64,000 bases of DNA from Pyrenochaeta sp. MPI-SDFR-AT-0127 (Eukaryota; Ascomycota; Dothideomycetes; Pleosporales; Cucurbitariaceae), in the NCBI GenBank assembly GCA_020747015.1, contig JAGTJM010000016.1:662094-726093 (forward strand), written 5' to 3'. A model generated the notes under the pieces. That model was not told the origin of the DNA. It searched no databases and saw only the letters and a list, made by a program, of their open reading frames with translations. The translations under genes were made by a program, and so were the position numbers. Positions 45,404 to 57,271 of this stretch are shown here, piece after piece. Each line of letters starts with the position of its first letter. Position 1 is the first letter of the stretch.

Positions 45404-46771
45404 GTGGAAACCCACTGAGCAACGATAATCAAAACCGTCCCCAACTAGTACATGACTCACTCGACTTGTTTATCATGCTTTATGCAGACACTAGGCCGCA
45501 GTGTTATAGACTTGGTTATATCTAAGCTGGTGTTGTTGTTCAGTAAGTATATCCACCCTAAGAGTTTGGCAACAACTAAAGACACCAGACATCCAAGGAT
45601 CTAGGCATATGGATAAAGAGTATAGGATATGAAGTTGAGGTAGTTTATGTGGCCTAATGATAGGTTCAAGAGTACTACCTAATACTGATTCAATGGGAGC
45701 TGATAAACACCGCGAATTTGTTCTTTCTCCAGCGAGAACGCTATATCATGGAAGTCGATAGGAAAAATCAGTAAAAGATTATCGGTGACTACCTTTGTAC
45801 TAGAGGTATATCGATCGAGGCATGTCCTCTTTAGACACAGCTTGAGGCAGTAGTACATCGATCTGTGGTGGAGGTTGAAGCAATTTATGTTTGTCATTCT
45901 TGATCACGCACTAGAGAAATCTCACCAACAAGACAGACACGAAAATGGTGGAGGCCTCTTACCCCTGACAAGACAAAGTAATCCTCATATAGAAGCAAAC
46001 ATTTTGTGAATGGAGGAACTTTTTTGGGGCTATGTTTTAGATTTTGATAAACTTACAAGACTCAAAGCCCAGTCGAACTTTATTGCTACCATTCATGTAC
46101 CTACTCCTTCAAAATCGTGTCTTTGCATATGTCTCCGTCAGGTTTTGACTTTCCCCGGTTATCCAGTTTCGTGATAACAAATGAGAAAAGCGGCAAAACG
46201 AACTCAAGAAGGGAAAGTAACTGTCAGCGCAAACTCGCCAGAGACTTTTCCTACATGTTGATAAATCTAATCCACAGCATATTCACTGTTCAAATAACAT
46301 GTTTATCTAAGCCTCTATAACCTATTGTCTTCTATTAATATTATTGGAATAGTTGTCAGTTTGATACTCGACCATCGCCTCATAATGTAGGTGCTCAAGG
46401 TTGACAAGCCTTGCCCCGCCACTTGGTGAGCCAAAGATGGGCGAGAGAAAGAAGGCGACTTGATTGCACGCAGGATGAAAGCTGGGGTTTTGGAGCCCTT
46501 CCTTACAAAGATATCGACGTCACTGCCATGTGCCGCATCGAATAAGAGTTGTAATTGCCCAACACTTTCCAGATCTTGCAGGGATATCCCAGCGCAGATT
46601 ATATGATGTGGCCATGGAAGCAAGTTCTGGTAAGCAAGTATTGTAGGTGACGCGCTAGACGCACGCGCCTCCACCAGATCTCTCGAATGACGTAACCCCA
46701 GTCCACACCTCTTTTACTACCATTACCAACCTCGGAAGCCAACAACATCATAATAAAAAACTACTTGCAAA
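44847..46771. other. Long AT-rich intergenic region
   Basis: 1925 bp without a recognised gene. It includes the CT microsatellite at 45361. An open minus-strand frame near 46315-46715 lacks an ATG and matches no family I know. Confidence 0.4.
45361..45399. repeat. (CT)19 microsatellite
   Basis: A perfect CT dinucleotide run of 39 bases in an intergenic region. It generates a spurious Ser-Leu repeat in one frame. Confidence 0.95.
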
Positions 46772-48061
46772 ATGACCGCACAACAAGCAAAACCAAAGGG
46801 TGCGAAACCTGCCAACAGGAAAATGGCCGACGAGAGTCCTGACAGTCCGCCGCGTATCCCCGAGCGCGAGATAAAACAAAATTCGGGTGTTTCTGCTAGC
46901 CTGGCGCTCCAAGCTATGCAAAAGGCCTGGGAGCTGAGACAGGCAGCTAATGCTGCGGGTGATCCAGATGCGCGTGAGGAGATTCTTGCAAAAGCCATCA
47001 ACAAAGAGATTGAAGCCGAGTCATTCGGCAAGGCAGCCAAATACACGCGCTCGGGTACATTTCAAGGTCTTGCCGCTGGCGCTGGATTGGGAGTACAACC
47101 AGGCGTTACACTGGGCAAACTAACTGGGGCGTTGGTCGGCGGTGTTGTATCAACAGTCACCGGACTGCTTGGAGGTGGCATTGGCGCGGTGTACGGTGCG
47201 ATGAATGGGCCCTTCTGGGATCTTGGAGAAATGGCAAGCCATGGAGTTCGAAGCATTATTGGGGACTTTCCAAACTGGAAATCAACCCCGGCACAAAAGA
47301 GGGCATTGGAGAAGATGATCATGCAGACTAAAGAGACACAAGCACCTACGAAAGAAGAACTGGAGCAGATGAAAGCAGAGGCACCAGATGACATGCCACA
47401 ATCTTGGTCCCAGTCAGCGAAGGACATGACGAGCTGGAGACCTTCTATGCCATCGATGCCATCGATGCCTAAAGGAGCCGCACTTGGTTTGGGGGGTCTA
47501 GGAGCATCGATGCCTTCTTGGGGAGGGCGTAAAACCAACGATGCCCAGCAAAAGAACACTGACCAGCCCAAACAGCAAACTCAAAGCCGGAGCCAACAGG
47601 CTTCTCAGGTCGAGAATCAACAACCAAAAACCAATAACGAGCAGTCATCGAAGCAAGAAGGCCCACAGCCTCGGGAGGCTGCCAAACCGAAAGAACCTCC
47701 TACACCTAAAGAAGCGCCCACCCTTAATGAAAAGCGACCTCAGGATGATCTGCCCTCAGAGAAGCGCTCAAAACCGCAAGCAACGCCAAAACCGAAATCA
47801 AATACCCCCAAATCGAAAACTACCCCATTGAAGGAAGCCCCAAAGCCCCAAACAGCTAACAAGCCCTCAACATCTGTCCAACCGAAACAAGGCCTCCCAG
47901 ATGACAATAATGAGAACAAGCGCAAGTCCGCAGTTGCAGCGGATACAGAAAAGAGGAAACCAAGGAAATTGGCCACAAAGAGTAGCAACGCGCAGCCTAG
48001 TCAAGAACCCACTCCAAGAAGGACACCACGTAAACTCGAATCGCGCAAACCTGTTGCCTAA
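46772..48061 (+). CDS. Glycine-zipper protein with disordered C-terminus, function unknown
   Basis: A 429-residue intronless protein I cannot assign to a named family. Residues ~40-90 are an alpha-helical, charged segment. Residues ~95-145 are a Gly-rich hydrophobic stretch with GxxxG spacing (GLAAGAGLG, GALVGGVVSTVTGLLGGGIG) ending in GPFWDLGEM. A helical region follows to ~205, then short repeats PSMPSMPSMP. The last ~200 residues are rich in Lys, Pro, Gln and Thr with many KP and PK steps, and end basic. The zipper could insert into or cross a membrane. Base composition is like its neighbours. It converges on an MFS gene at 48416. Confidence 0.7.
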   Translation: MTAQQAKPKGAKPANRKMADESPDSPPRIPEREIKQNSGVSASLALQAMQKAWELRQAANAAGDPDAREEILAKAINKEIEAESFGKAAKYTRSGTFQGLAAGAGLGVQPGVTLGKLTGALVGGVVSTVTGLLGGGIGAVYGAMNGPFWDLGEMASHGVRSIIGDFPNWKSTPAQKRALEKMIMQTKETQAPTKEELEQMKAEAPDDMPQSWSQSAKDMTSWRPSMPSMPSMPKGAALGLGGLGASMPSWGGRKTNDAQQKNTDQPKQQTQSRSQQASQVENQQPKTNNEQSSKQEGPQPREAAKPKEPPTPKEAPTLNEKRPQDDLPSEKRSKPQATPKPKSNTPKSKTTPLKEAPKPQTANKPSTSVQPKQGLPDDNNENKRKSAVAADTEKRKPRKLATKSSNAQPSQEPTPRRTPRKLESRKPVA

Positions 48062-48415
48062 AATGCTGTTCCAGCGTGCATTCTCGCTCATGATATTTAG
48101 CGTAGCGGTTATCGTCCTGATGTTATCCTAGAAACTGTTTAATTTATTAAAGCTGGTGTACAAGCAAATGTAGACGGCTAGTATTCGACCTCGACTTAAG
48201 AATCTGCTTGTATGATGATATGCGGTTCCAATCGAGGATGTAATTGATGGCTAAAGTATAGAGAACAGCAGTGTTTAATCTATTTATTCTTTTGCTATAG
48301 GTTGACATTTGCTTGGAAATTTTGTCAAATTCCATGCGCTTGTGCTTATCATGATGCTATATTAATTGAAGTCTGGCCATTTCATACCTGCTTCATGTTC
48401 TCAGCTTCCCACGCA
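48062..48415. other. Intergenic, convergent 3' ends
   Basis: 354 AT-rich bases lie between two converging genes. Nothing beyond likely 3' untranslated sequence was seen. Confidence 0.45.
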
Positions 48416-49884
48416 TCAACTAAGCAGAGGCTCAACAAGGTCTCTATCTTCAGCCGACCCTACTTCAGCATGCTTGCCTTCTGTGTCCGTGACAATCATG
48501 CACAATACTAGAGCTGCTCCGAAGAACACTCCAGAAGCAATAAAAGGCAACCCCAGGTATCCTTGGCGCATACCCGTCGCGTAAAGACCAGCGTATATCG
48601 GCCCTGATATAGACCCTCCTATGGCCCGCATTATCGTAATTGCGGAGTAGATGATGCTTAGCTCAGACTTCGGGGCGAGATCTGTGGCCATAGAGCGGAG
48701 TAACGAGTCTTGACCAGTTCCCATGGCGAGGATAACCAGTCCTGTGACTGCAATGGATGCCACAGGTGCAAGGCCAAGCACCAGTGACCCAATAACCAGA
48801 GCTGCAATGCTCCATTTGGCGAAATGTTGGTCTCTTTTGAATGCACGAAGGGCTTGGATTGAAGAAGGTAGGGGGTTTGTGAGATGCGGCAATAAGACCA
48901 GAAGAACCATGAACTCCACAAGCATTTCGAGCGAATTAAGGAAGCTAGCCTGTTGATTGCGAAAGTCATCAATTATTGTATACAAGCTTTGGTCTGAATA
49001 TCGTAACTTACGTCCGAAAAGCCCCAGCTGAAGCGTTTAGAGATGTATATTGCCAACATCAGCGGCACAGCATCGAACCCTAATTGGCACAAGAATACCA
49101 AAGCCAACATCGGGGTGACTTGTCTGTTTCCTCTAAGCAGCTTGGAAGCGCGTTTCAGGATCCTCGCAGCAGACCCAATCTTAGCATTCAGGCTGTCGAA
49201 GCGACTACCATCAAAAGTAGTAGACCTTTCCGACTCGTCAACCGCTTCGGCCTTGGTGACTGGTATCATTCTTGCAATCACCGTAGCCATGACTAGACTT
49301 GCTAACCCGACTATCCATGGCAACCAATTGTCGAACCTCATCATAGCCCCGCTCGATGCATAACCAAGCACGCTTGCGCCAACACCAGCTGCCCTCATGC
49401 GGAAGAACACCTTCGTCCTCTGTTCTTCCCCAGCGACCTGTGCAACAATGACATGCAGTAGCGTAATGACGACAGTGAAACCCCCGCCAACAAAACAGAA
49501 CATAAAATGAAGCCAGATGAGTCGAATTGGAAATATGTCTTGAAACCAGGTGATGACGAGCGGAAAAAAATCCTCAAGAAAGACGCCAAGTATGGCCAGG
49601 GACAGGATGTGACTATGGCCTACACGGTCCGCAAGCATAGCGAACGGAATCACAAGAATTGAAGGGATGATTATCAGTAAGCGCTCAATCCCAATCAGCA
49701 GAGACAATTCTTCTTGTACGGCAAGAACTTTACAGTCCACGGACGGAGTTTCGTTATCTGCATGATACCGGTGGCACACGACAGATTCGTATATGGCGAT
49801 GCGTGGTGCTGGTTGAATACTTTCTCCGAAAAGAAAGAGAAACGATGTAATATAAACAAGTGGGATTGTGTGTTTCCGCAGCAT
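48416..49884 (-). CDS. MFS transporter, unknown substrate
   Basis: Two exons (49884-49012 and 48949-48416) encode 468 residues with about 12 membrane helices. The protein opens directly with a hydrophobic helix (IPLVYITSFLFLFGES) and a short cysteine-containing external loop after it. The loop between helices 2 and 3 is FAMLADRVGHSHIL, a degenerate A motif of the major facilitator superfamily. A central cytoplasmic loop rich in Lys/Arg lies around 205-255. A 62-nt phase-0 intron (gtaagt...caacag) joins SWGFSD to ASFLNS. Similar proteins are common in plant-associated ascomycetes, often near secondary-metabolism genes, but none is seen here. It is divergent from the protease gene. Confidence 0.87.
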
Positions 49885-50626
49885 GCTGAAGGAGGACAGT
49901 GATGGCGTATCGCAGCGAAAATTTTATCTTATCAGATGGTTGATCTTCGTCGAGCTAGTTTGAGATAGGCTAGGCCGCGAGGCTGAAGGTTTGCAAATCT
50001 TCCAGCCTTCATTGCTTGCGATTTCCTTCATATATCTATCGATCACTGTGCCTAACTTTTCGTGCATGAGAACGAGCATCTCTCGCCGTACGAAGTCCGT
50101 ACCGACGTGCCTCATGACTACACATTGGCCAAGCAGTTACTGCCTCGCGCAGCGCAGAGGGTTTCGGAAGAATCGCCAATTGCCAGACTTGGGAATTCCT
50201 TGGATATGTACAGAAATAGTCCACAAGTTGCCTCCTGCCATGTCGAGATTGCAAGCTATTGCTTGCACTTTGTTTCGCATTGATGTTGTCGCTTGATGTG
50301 GCTGTCAAGCCGCCGCAGTTTCCTTTTCAAGAAGGATCCAAGACATTACGGCTCCAGCAATAATCTATTCCTCCGAGCCTAAACCCCCGGATCCACATAA
50401 ATGCTTCCTATTGCCGTAGTCACACCGCGACTCATCGCACGATGCCACTTATCGCACAATTGCGTGTATTGGAAATACGAAAAGCAATAATGACCATTTG
50501 GGCCATGACCTCCACAATCGCCTCTTGAAAGGCACGACATCTGCCTCCGTCGTTTGATTTATGCCACACTCGCTTTATCTATCACTCGTTTACCAGTCAC
50601 TCGCTTAACTTCACCCTGAAGCCGCC
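49885..50626. other. Divergent intergenic region
   Basis: 742 bp lie between the starts of the MFS gene (-) and the subtilisin gene (+), so both promoters should lie here. No specific element stands out. Confidence 0.45.
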
Positions 50627-53392
50627 ATGAGGCTCTCTCGTTATCTTTTCAGTGTCTTGAGCGCAACTCCACTTCTCAGCGCAGCTGCTGACTCAGAAGC
50701 CACGACACCCATTGCCAGTGAAGATTCCATTGTCTCGGGTGCTTACATTGTCGAGCTCGACAACGGTTCAGACGCAACAGCCTTGTACAATGACATCAGA
50801 GCCGGAGGCCTGTCCATTAATCACCGTATGAACCTAAACTTCAAGCTGTTCAATGGTGCTTCGTTCACACTGGGTAACACCAGTGATCCGGATGTGGCAG
50901 TGGCGAGAATTGCGGAAGATGCACGAGTCAAGAACGTCTGGCCAGTCCGCAAGATACAATTTCCAAAACCAGAGCATGTGTCACTTGGACATAATGGCAC
51001 GAGCAACACACGAAGGCCTTTCATTAAACGTGAGACTACCAGCTCGGACGAAGAGACTACGCACATCATGACCCAAGTGAATAAGCTCCGCGCTGAGGGC
51101 ATTACGGGAGAAGGGATCCGCATCGGTGTCGTCGATACTGGAATCGACTACCGACATCCAGCGCTCGGGGGTGTTTTGGGCCAGGTTGCCTCGTCGAATA
51201 CGGTCATGACTTTGTAGGCGACAACTTCTGGTATGGCGCTGCCGGTCCTGAGCCAGATTCTGATCCGCTGGACACATGCCAGGGCCATGGAACCCATGTA
51301 GCAGGCATTATAGCAGCGCAAGAGAACGATTTAGGGTTTACTGGCGTTGCTCCAGGTGTCAAGCTTGGCGCGTACAAGGTCAGTGGCTGTCCTGGATATA
51401 CCACGAGCGAGATCCTCATCGCCGCATTTAACATGGCGTACGAGGATGGAAGTGATATAATATCTTGTTCTTCAGGCGACGATTCTGGCTGGGCAAGCGA
51501 TCCTGCTGCTATTGCGGCGAGCCGTATTGCGGACCAAGGCGTGCCTGTCATTGTCGCACTGGGAAATAGTGGAACTCTAGGTGTATGGCAGGCTGCTAGC
51601 CCTGCAGCTGGTACCAAGGTTAGTGGTATCGGATCCGTTGACAATACGGTTTTCCCGACCTTACTTCTCGCGGGTGAAGCCTCTTCAGGCAACGGTTCGA
51701 AAAGCTCTACCTTTGGCTGGCGACAGGGAGTTCCACCCATTGCTGACCAGACTAACCTCACTATGGCATTATTTGCTGCTAGCAATGACCCAGCATCTGA
51801 GAATGATGCTTGTGAGCCATTACTAGAGAGTACTCCTAATCTTGCAGAGAGAATTACGCTTGTGCGTCTGTCTTCACTCTGCACGACTGACACACAAGCG
51901 GCGAACATTCGTGCAAAGGGTGGCAAGAACATCCTATTCTATCCCCAAAATGAATCGTGAGTCTTTCCCATGATTCGTCCCCAAGTTTACTACTCACAGT
52001 TTGCACAGCCAGTTGAGTACCGTTTATATTTATGAGGAGGGTATTGAGGGCACAGGTCTTGTCACTCCACGCCAAGGGGCAGAATGGAAAGCGATCCTAG
52101 CGAAGGGTCAACAACTGGTCATTACTCTCACCGATCCCTTGTTCTCTGGTCTCACGGTTGAAAATTTCGATAATGGGCCAAGGGCCGGCTACATCAGCAG
52201 CTTTTCCAGCTGGGGTCCAACATGGGAAGTTGAAGTTAAGCCCCAGTTTGTTGCACCTGGGGGCAATATTTTGTCGACATGGATATGGGATCAGGGCGGA
52301 TACGCCGTTCATCCTGGTACGTCCATGTCTACACCATTTGTCGCGGGTGTATTTGCCTTAGTTGGTCAAGCCAGAGGTACTCTAGACGCGAAGGTATTAC
52401 GAAACATCATCTCGTCGACCTCCAAACCAAATGCGTGGCATGATGGTCAAAGCGCACACGATATACTCGCTCCTGTCGCACAGCAAGGTGCCGGCTTGGT
52501 TCAAGCATACGATGCAGCGAAGACAGTAACGATCCTTAGCGTCAGTAGTCTGTCTTGCAACGACAGTGACCACTTTGTCGCCAGCCACTCTTTCCACGTG
52601 GCAAATACGGGAAAGTCAGATATCACCTACTCCATCGGTCACAACAGAGCTGCCACGGTTTACACATACGCCCTAGGCTCGACACGTCTATATCCCAGTC
52701 GCTCACCACAGGTCGCTGATGCTTGGGCATCCCTCGAGTTCGAATCGGTCAGCATCTCAATCCCCGCAGGCGGGTCGGCAGTTGTGAATCTCAGTATAAC
52801 GCCACCAGCAGGCCTTAACAACACGCTTCTTCCAGTTTACGGTGGCTATGTTACGCTCAATGGTACAAATGGCGAGAATCTTTCTCTACCATATGTTGGA
52901 GTTGCAGGCAGTTTGCGGAACACACCTGTTCTTACAGCTGGCATAGAAAACTTCGGTTCCGCATCCACATATCTCTCATCGACAGTAGATCGCTACCTAA
53001 TGCCTGTTGCGCCAAACACTACCTTCACAATCCCGCGCCCGGACAGCAACACTACTGCGCCAATGAATACAATCTTTCCAAAAGTTGTAGTCTTACCATC
53101 TGTCGGAATGCCTCGAGTCCGTGTTGACATCGAGGCAGTTGGCAACTCGTCTTTGCCTGTTACTGATTGGTTCGGGACCCGCAGTTTAGGCCAATTGCCA
53201 AACTTGGTGACAGCGTGGGCCTCACACGTTGGTTTTACATCCAACTTCCAAGGCTATACTGAGGATAGAGCAGTAATTCCAGCTGGCACGTATCGATTCG
53301 TGGTCAGCGCTTTAAGGATCAATGGAGATGAAGCCAAGAAGAGCGATTGGGATTTTGTTGCACTACATGCATTTACTCTCAATTACCTTTGA
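50627..53392 (+). pseudogene. Subtilisin-like serine protease (S8), frameshifted
   Basis: A secreted S8 protease of the minor extracellular (Vpr-like) type. A signal peptide and inhibitor-I9-like propeptide come first, then the catalytic Asp in VVDTGID (D170), His in GHGTHVAG (51295-51297) and Ser in GTSMSTPF (52322-52324), followed by a C-terminal Fn3-like region. A one-base deficit near 51167-51190, in the G/T-rich stretch after RHPALGG, shifts the frame and brings a TAG at 51215. Downstream coding resumes in another frame as LVEYGHDF and stays open to 51956. A normal 52-nt intron (51957-52008) joins it to the last exon ending at 53392. All catalytic residues are otherwise intact, so this is a recent inactivation or a sequencing error. 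Confidence 0.85.
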
Positions 53393-54043
53393 GCCATAAA
53401 GCTCGAACTACCAACTTAAGGTAAGCACTGTGCTAATCAGCAGTTATGAAAGTGCGCAAATGGCAGCTCAAACACCGAGAAAATCCATCTAAGAAATGTA
53501 TCGGCATGTGTCTTGGTAGTTTACTGGAATGTATTTGAGCTTTCGTAACAAGAACTCGATATGATGGCCTTGCATGTATTGAGACAATACACACTGTTAC
53601 TTGGCCCTTGTCACTTTTTAATCAATTCCACCTTCGAGCCATCCTTATTGTTTGCTTTAGGCGATAACTATCCGAATTGTGGATTTCGCTTTCTATGCCA
53701 AGTTAATATGACATTTCTACCAGCTACTTTGATTGGTTTCAGAAGTCGAATTGTAAACCATACTCTCTGAATATGCATAGTACATGACTTTGAGAAGAAA
53801 TCATGCGATACTTACTTGACCAAATAGTAATATGAAGGTCAAGGATTAAACAGTAGCGCGAACGGACCCGACAAAGATAAATTATGATGCCGTGCTGACA
53901 CACAAGCATATCACATCCTATTCAAGGCCGATTATTGTTTGAGTCCAAGTTCTACGGTTGGCGCATAACAAAAATTTGTTCGTAGATAGACTGGTTCTCC
54001 ACTGAAATGCTCGCTAATTCTATTCGAAACGTCCTGCTGAAAT
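53393..54043. other. Intergenic, convergent
   Basis: 651 AT-rich bases lie between the protease (+) and the TLC gene (-). No feature was recognised. Confidence 0.4.
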
Positions 54044-55088
54044 CTATGGCACAGACATTGTCTTCACATTGATTGATAGCTCCACATCCGGCTTCTGCTC
54101 TCGCAGCAACTTCTTTTGTCTCTTCCACATCTTGTAAAAGTTATATGCGCCCCACAATTGAGCACAGCTAAAGACAACATGTAGTATGGGAGTAACAACC
54201 CTAAATGCCAGAGTCCAGCGATCCCATGCCCAGCCCCAGAGATACATAACAGCAATGGTCTCAGTAATTGTACCCAAGAAAGTTACCATTCCTGCAAAGA
54301 GGAAAACTTTGCGAAGATAGTTGTGGTCATTGGGGCGCATGCGGTACAGGATGATGGCTACGTGGGGCCAAAACTCGGCGATTACGTCGAACATTCCTGT
54401 TCATGTAGTCAGTATTACAGGAAAGATATAATTATTGGGAGTGGCGGTCATACCCCATACGTAGCAAAGAATAAACTCGATGGTCGCATCGTGCTGGTGC
54501 TTCCAGTCAAGACTTATAGTCACGGCGCTTGCAGCGATTGTGACTGATCCAATGTGGTGAAGGACAGCAACGCAGGATAGCTTTTCCCGGAATATGAGCT
54601 CGAAGAGATACATGGCAATGAAAACTTGGTTGATAACCAAAAGGACTAGACTCTGGTTAGAATGTTTACTAGGATTGGCGACAAAACTCCATTCACTCAC
54701 CATCTCCTAAAGTCACGATCTTGGAGCCTGCGTAAGGAGTGTGCAGTGTCGCCGAGCCGGCCACCACAGCCAAAAAAGGATATGCGGCTGATACAAGCAT
54801 GATGATCTTTGCGGTGGCTGCAACATGGTGGTTAATGAAACCCCGCCGTTGGTTGTCGTTCAGATCGAGGTAGATCTTGCCGTAGAAGCGTCGCAGTAAA
54901 AATCCCTCAAAGACATAGTATCGCGCAAGAAAGTATATAACAATGGAGATGGTGAGGATAAGGCCTGCATATGGTGCCAGCTGGGAAACCTCTTCGTTAA
55001 TAAGCTTTGTGACATGCGGTCGTCCGTGGGCATGGTCGTGTCCCAAATGGCCGAGGGGTTTGGATGTGGTAGTGTTCAAGCTCTCCAT
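54044..55088 (-). CDS. TLC-domain membrane protein
   Basis: Three exons (55088-54701, 54645-54454, 54396-54044) encode 310 residues with about six to seven membrane helices in a TRAM/LAG1/CLN8 (TLC) layout. The histidine-rich N-terminus (HLGHDHAHGRPH) precedes the first helix. NHHVAATAKI and AVLHHIGSVTI carry the conserved histidines of the family, and the C-terminus is a basic cytosolic tail. Ceramide synthases have this fold, but the protein lacks their Lag motif and is shorter, so it is closer to TMEM56/FAM57-like lipid-related proteins of unknown activity. The first intron acceptor (before 54645) was chosen because only it keeps the frame GDVLLVINQ. Confidence 0.82.
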
Positions 55089-57271
55089 GATTTGAAAAAT
55101 GAAGCGGTCGTAATTCTCTATTGTCCAAGATGATCCGAGAATCGCGAAAAATCGATGTGACTCCCTTAAGATAAACGCCAGATGCGAGAATGAATGTGGG
55201 AGCGTGGTTCGTGATCGAGTCAGTCAGAGTGCGGGAAGGAGTCGGGGTTCTTGTACCCATGGAAAGGCATTCTTCGTATGCCATCTCTGGAAATAAAAGT
55301 GCACAATACTAGACTGCAAGGATAGGCAACAAAGCGAGCTTTAGCCCTTTTCGCCGTATCCGAAACCATCCTCTGTTTCTGGTTAGTCACTTTCTCCTGG
55401 GGAGCTCTCATCCATTCTGATTGTGTGAGAATTCATAGTGTCCGATGCACAGCATGATGCCCGCCGGTAGTCGCTAGTGGCGGATTAGCGTAGTGCGCCA
55501 GCGTTCACAAATGCCTCAGGCTTACGCAGCAGTAGCATGAGCCACGGTGCAAGTCACGGTGTGGCTTCTAGATGCTGTACCTCCGGATAGGGCTCGCAGA
55601 GGACCTGTATCGGACTTCTATTTTTGTTCAGGCTTCCCTCTGCAAATGTTACAAATCCTCCTTGGAGTTGACCCCTCGTGACCATTACATCATCACCGAG
55701 AGGCTCAATTCCATAGCACGTGTTGACAGACTTGACAGTGACCGCAAATGTAATCGAGGGGCACATCCCGCTTTTGTGAGCGAAGACATTGGGCTAGAGT
55801 GGCTCTGCGTCAGCCACATTGCGATATTGAGCACCCCGGACCTGCATTTAAATTGGTCCGAATTAGCAAGGTGTATTACGGGGTTGCACCGTATTGGAAG
55901 GGGTTCAGCGCAAGCCGCCACACGGAATTATGGCCGAGCATACGCACGCCTCTTTGTTCCCAAGATCTGAAAGTGTGATCACGTGGTGTGCGCCACCCCT
56001 GCAACGAGCGCGATTTAAGCATCGCCCAGGGGCCGTCCGAGGCTTGTGCGAGTCCTGTCGTTCCCACAAACCGGTCCAATAGTCTTGGTGTCCATCCACT
56101 ACCCTAGAACGAGCGCTCGTTTCGTGGTCTTACATCAAAAGTGCACCGCGGATCTTCGTATTATATGCAACCTTGAGCATTGGCTCCGTCGCACGTATTC
56201 CGTCTCTAAAATGACGCGCTGTGATCCAGGCCCATCCGTTTCGGCACATCATCATTTCCGTCCGTTTGATTCAATACGGTCATTTGCATGGTGCCAGACC
56301 CTGTGTCATGAAGGTACAATGAGGGCTCGACAACGACACCGGGCAGGCCTTGCCGAACTTGCCCTAATGTTGCTACGAGAACGCCGCGAGTTCTGCTTCA
56401 AAGTATTGTGACATCCACATATCGGCGTACCGATTGCTCCAAAAGGACTTGTGTCTGCAAGTGCGTATGTGAAGTTTCCTTCGCAGCTTCCCGATTAGTC
56501 ACACATCACAATGTGTCAGTGTAGTTCCGACGTGGTTGATGATCCAACGTGGAGTGCATTCGACATGCACATCATGTCAAATGAATCTTGTCGTCTCTTC
56601 ATAAGGTTTACGGCTTAGCAATAACCAAACTTTGTTTGCAGTCTCAATCGCAGTCAAAATACCGTGTCTTGCAAAGTGGCATCTGCACTACCGTTCGGCA
56701 ACAGCTCGATGATAGCATCCGATACAGTATCCATTAGCCACATGAGATGCAGAGTGTGATACTTAAATCAATAGGTCTATAACAATCTGCATGCTTATGT
56801 GAGTACATTTATTTTGCGGATTGACTCTATGTCGGTGAAGATTGCTGGCTGGAATGATAATACTATGGTAAGCCAGCGAGACTATTGTCCCCCATATTTG
56901 CGCTCGGGTAGAAGAAGTCGCGAATACATACTATTGTCTCGTATAGAACAGCGAGATTTGTGAATAGAATACTAGCAAAAATCAATCAAATCATTTATCT
57001 CGTCTGATGTTCGACTATAGTACAAGGTTCAAGGGAGTCACTATGTATAAAGATGAGGGTCTGGGCAGCAATAGACGGTGGTTGCAAGAAGATTATATGG
57101 CAGTGCAAAGAGTACTCGTCTGCTCCTTTACTATGTAAGTTGGAGGCCTACGATCGCAGAACTGCAATACCTGATCTAAACTCAAATTATAGTGAGGATG
57201 CAGGATAACTTGGTCGCCAGGTGGGAGAAATCTAGAGACAATCTAGCATTTTAGCACTACCTATTCCAAAT
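55089..57271. other. Gene-poor region
   Basis: 2183 bp without a recognised gene. Open frames up to 132 codons exist (for example 55572-55970 and 56046-56411), but they show no family features. No transposon ends were noticed by eye. Confidence 0.35.

Noticed and set aside
45229..45525. 98-codon frame with a Ser-Leu repeat
   Set aside because: The repeat is only the translation of the CT microsatellite.
46315..46715. Minus-strand open frame of about 130 codons, including DAAHGSDVDIFVRKG
   Set aside because: It has no ATG, no visible splice-in exon and no family match; possibly an old gene remnant, but not supportable.
51170..51184. A 14-nt GT...AG segment that would repair the protease frame if spliced
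   Set aside because: Fourteen bases is far below the smallest workable spliceosomal intron; a base loss is the simpler reading.
55572..56411. Two plus-strand frames of 132 and 121 codons
   Set aside because: No homology recognised, no signal peptide or domain, and competing frames on the other strand.
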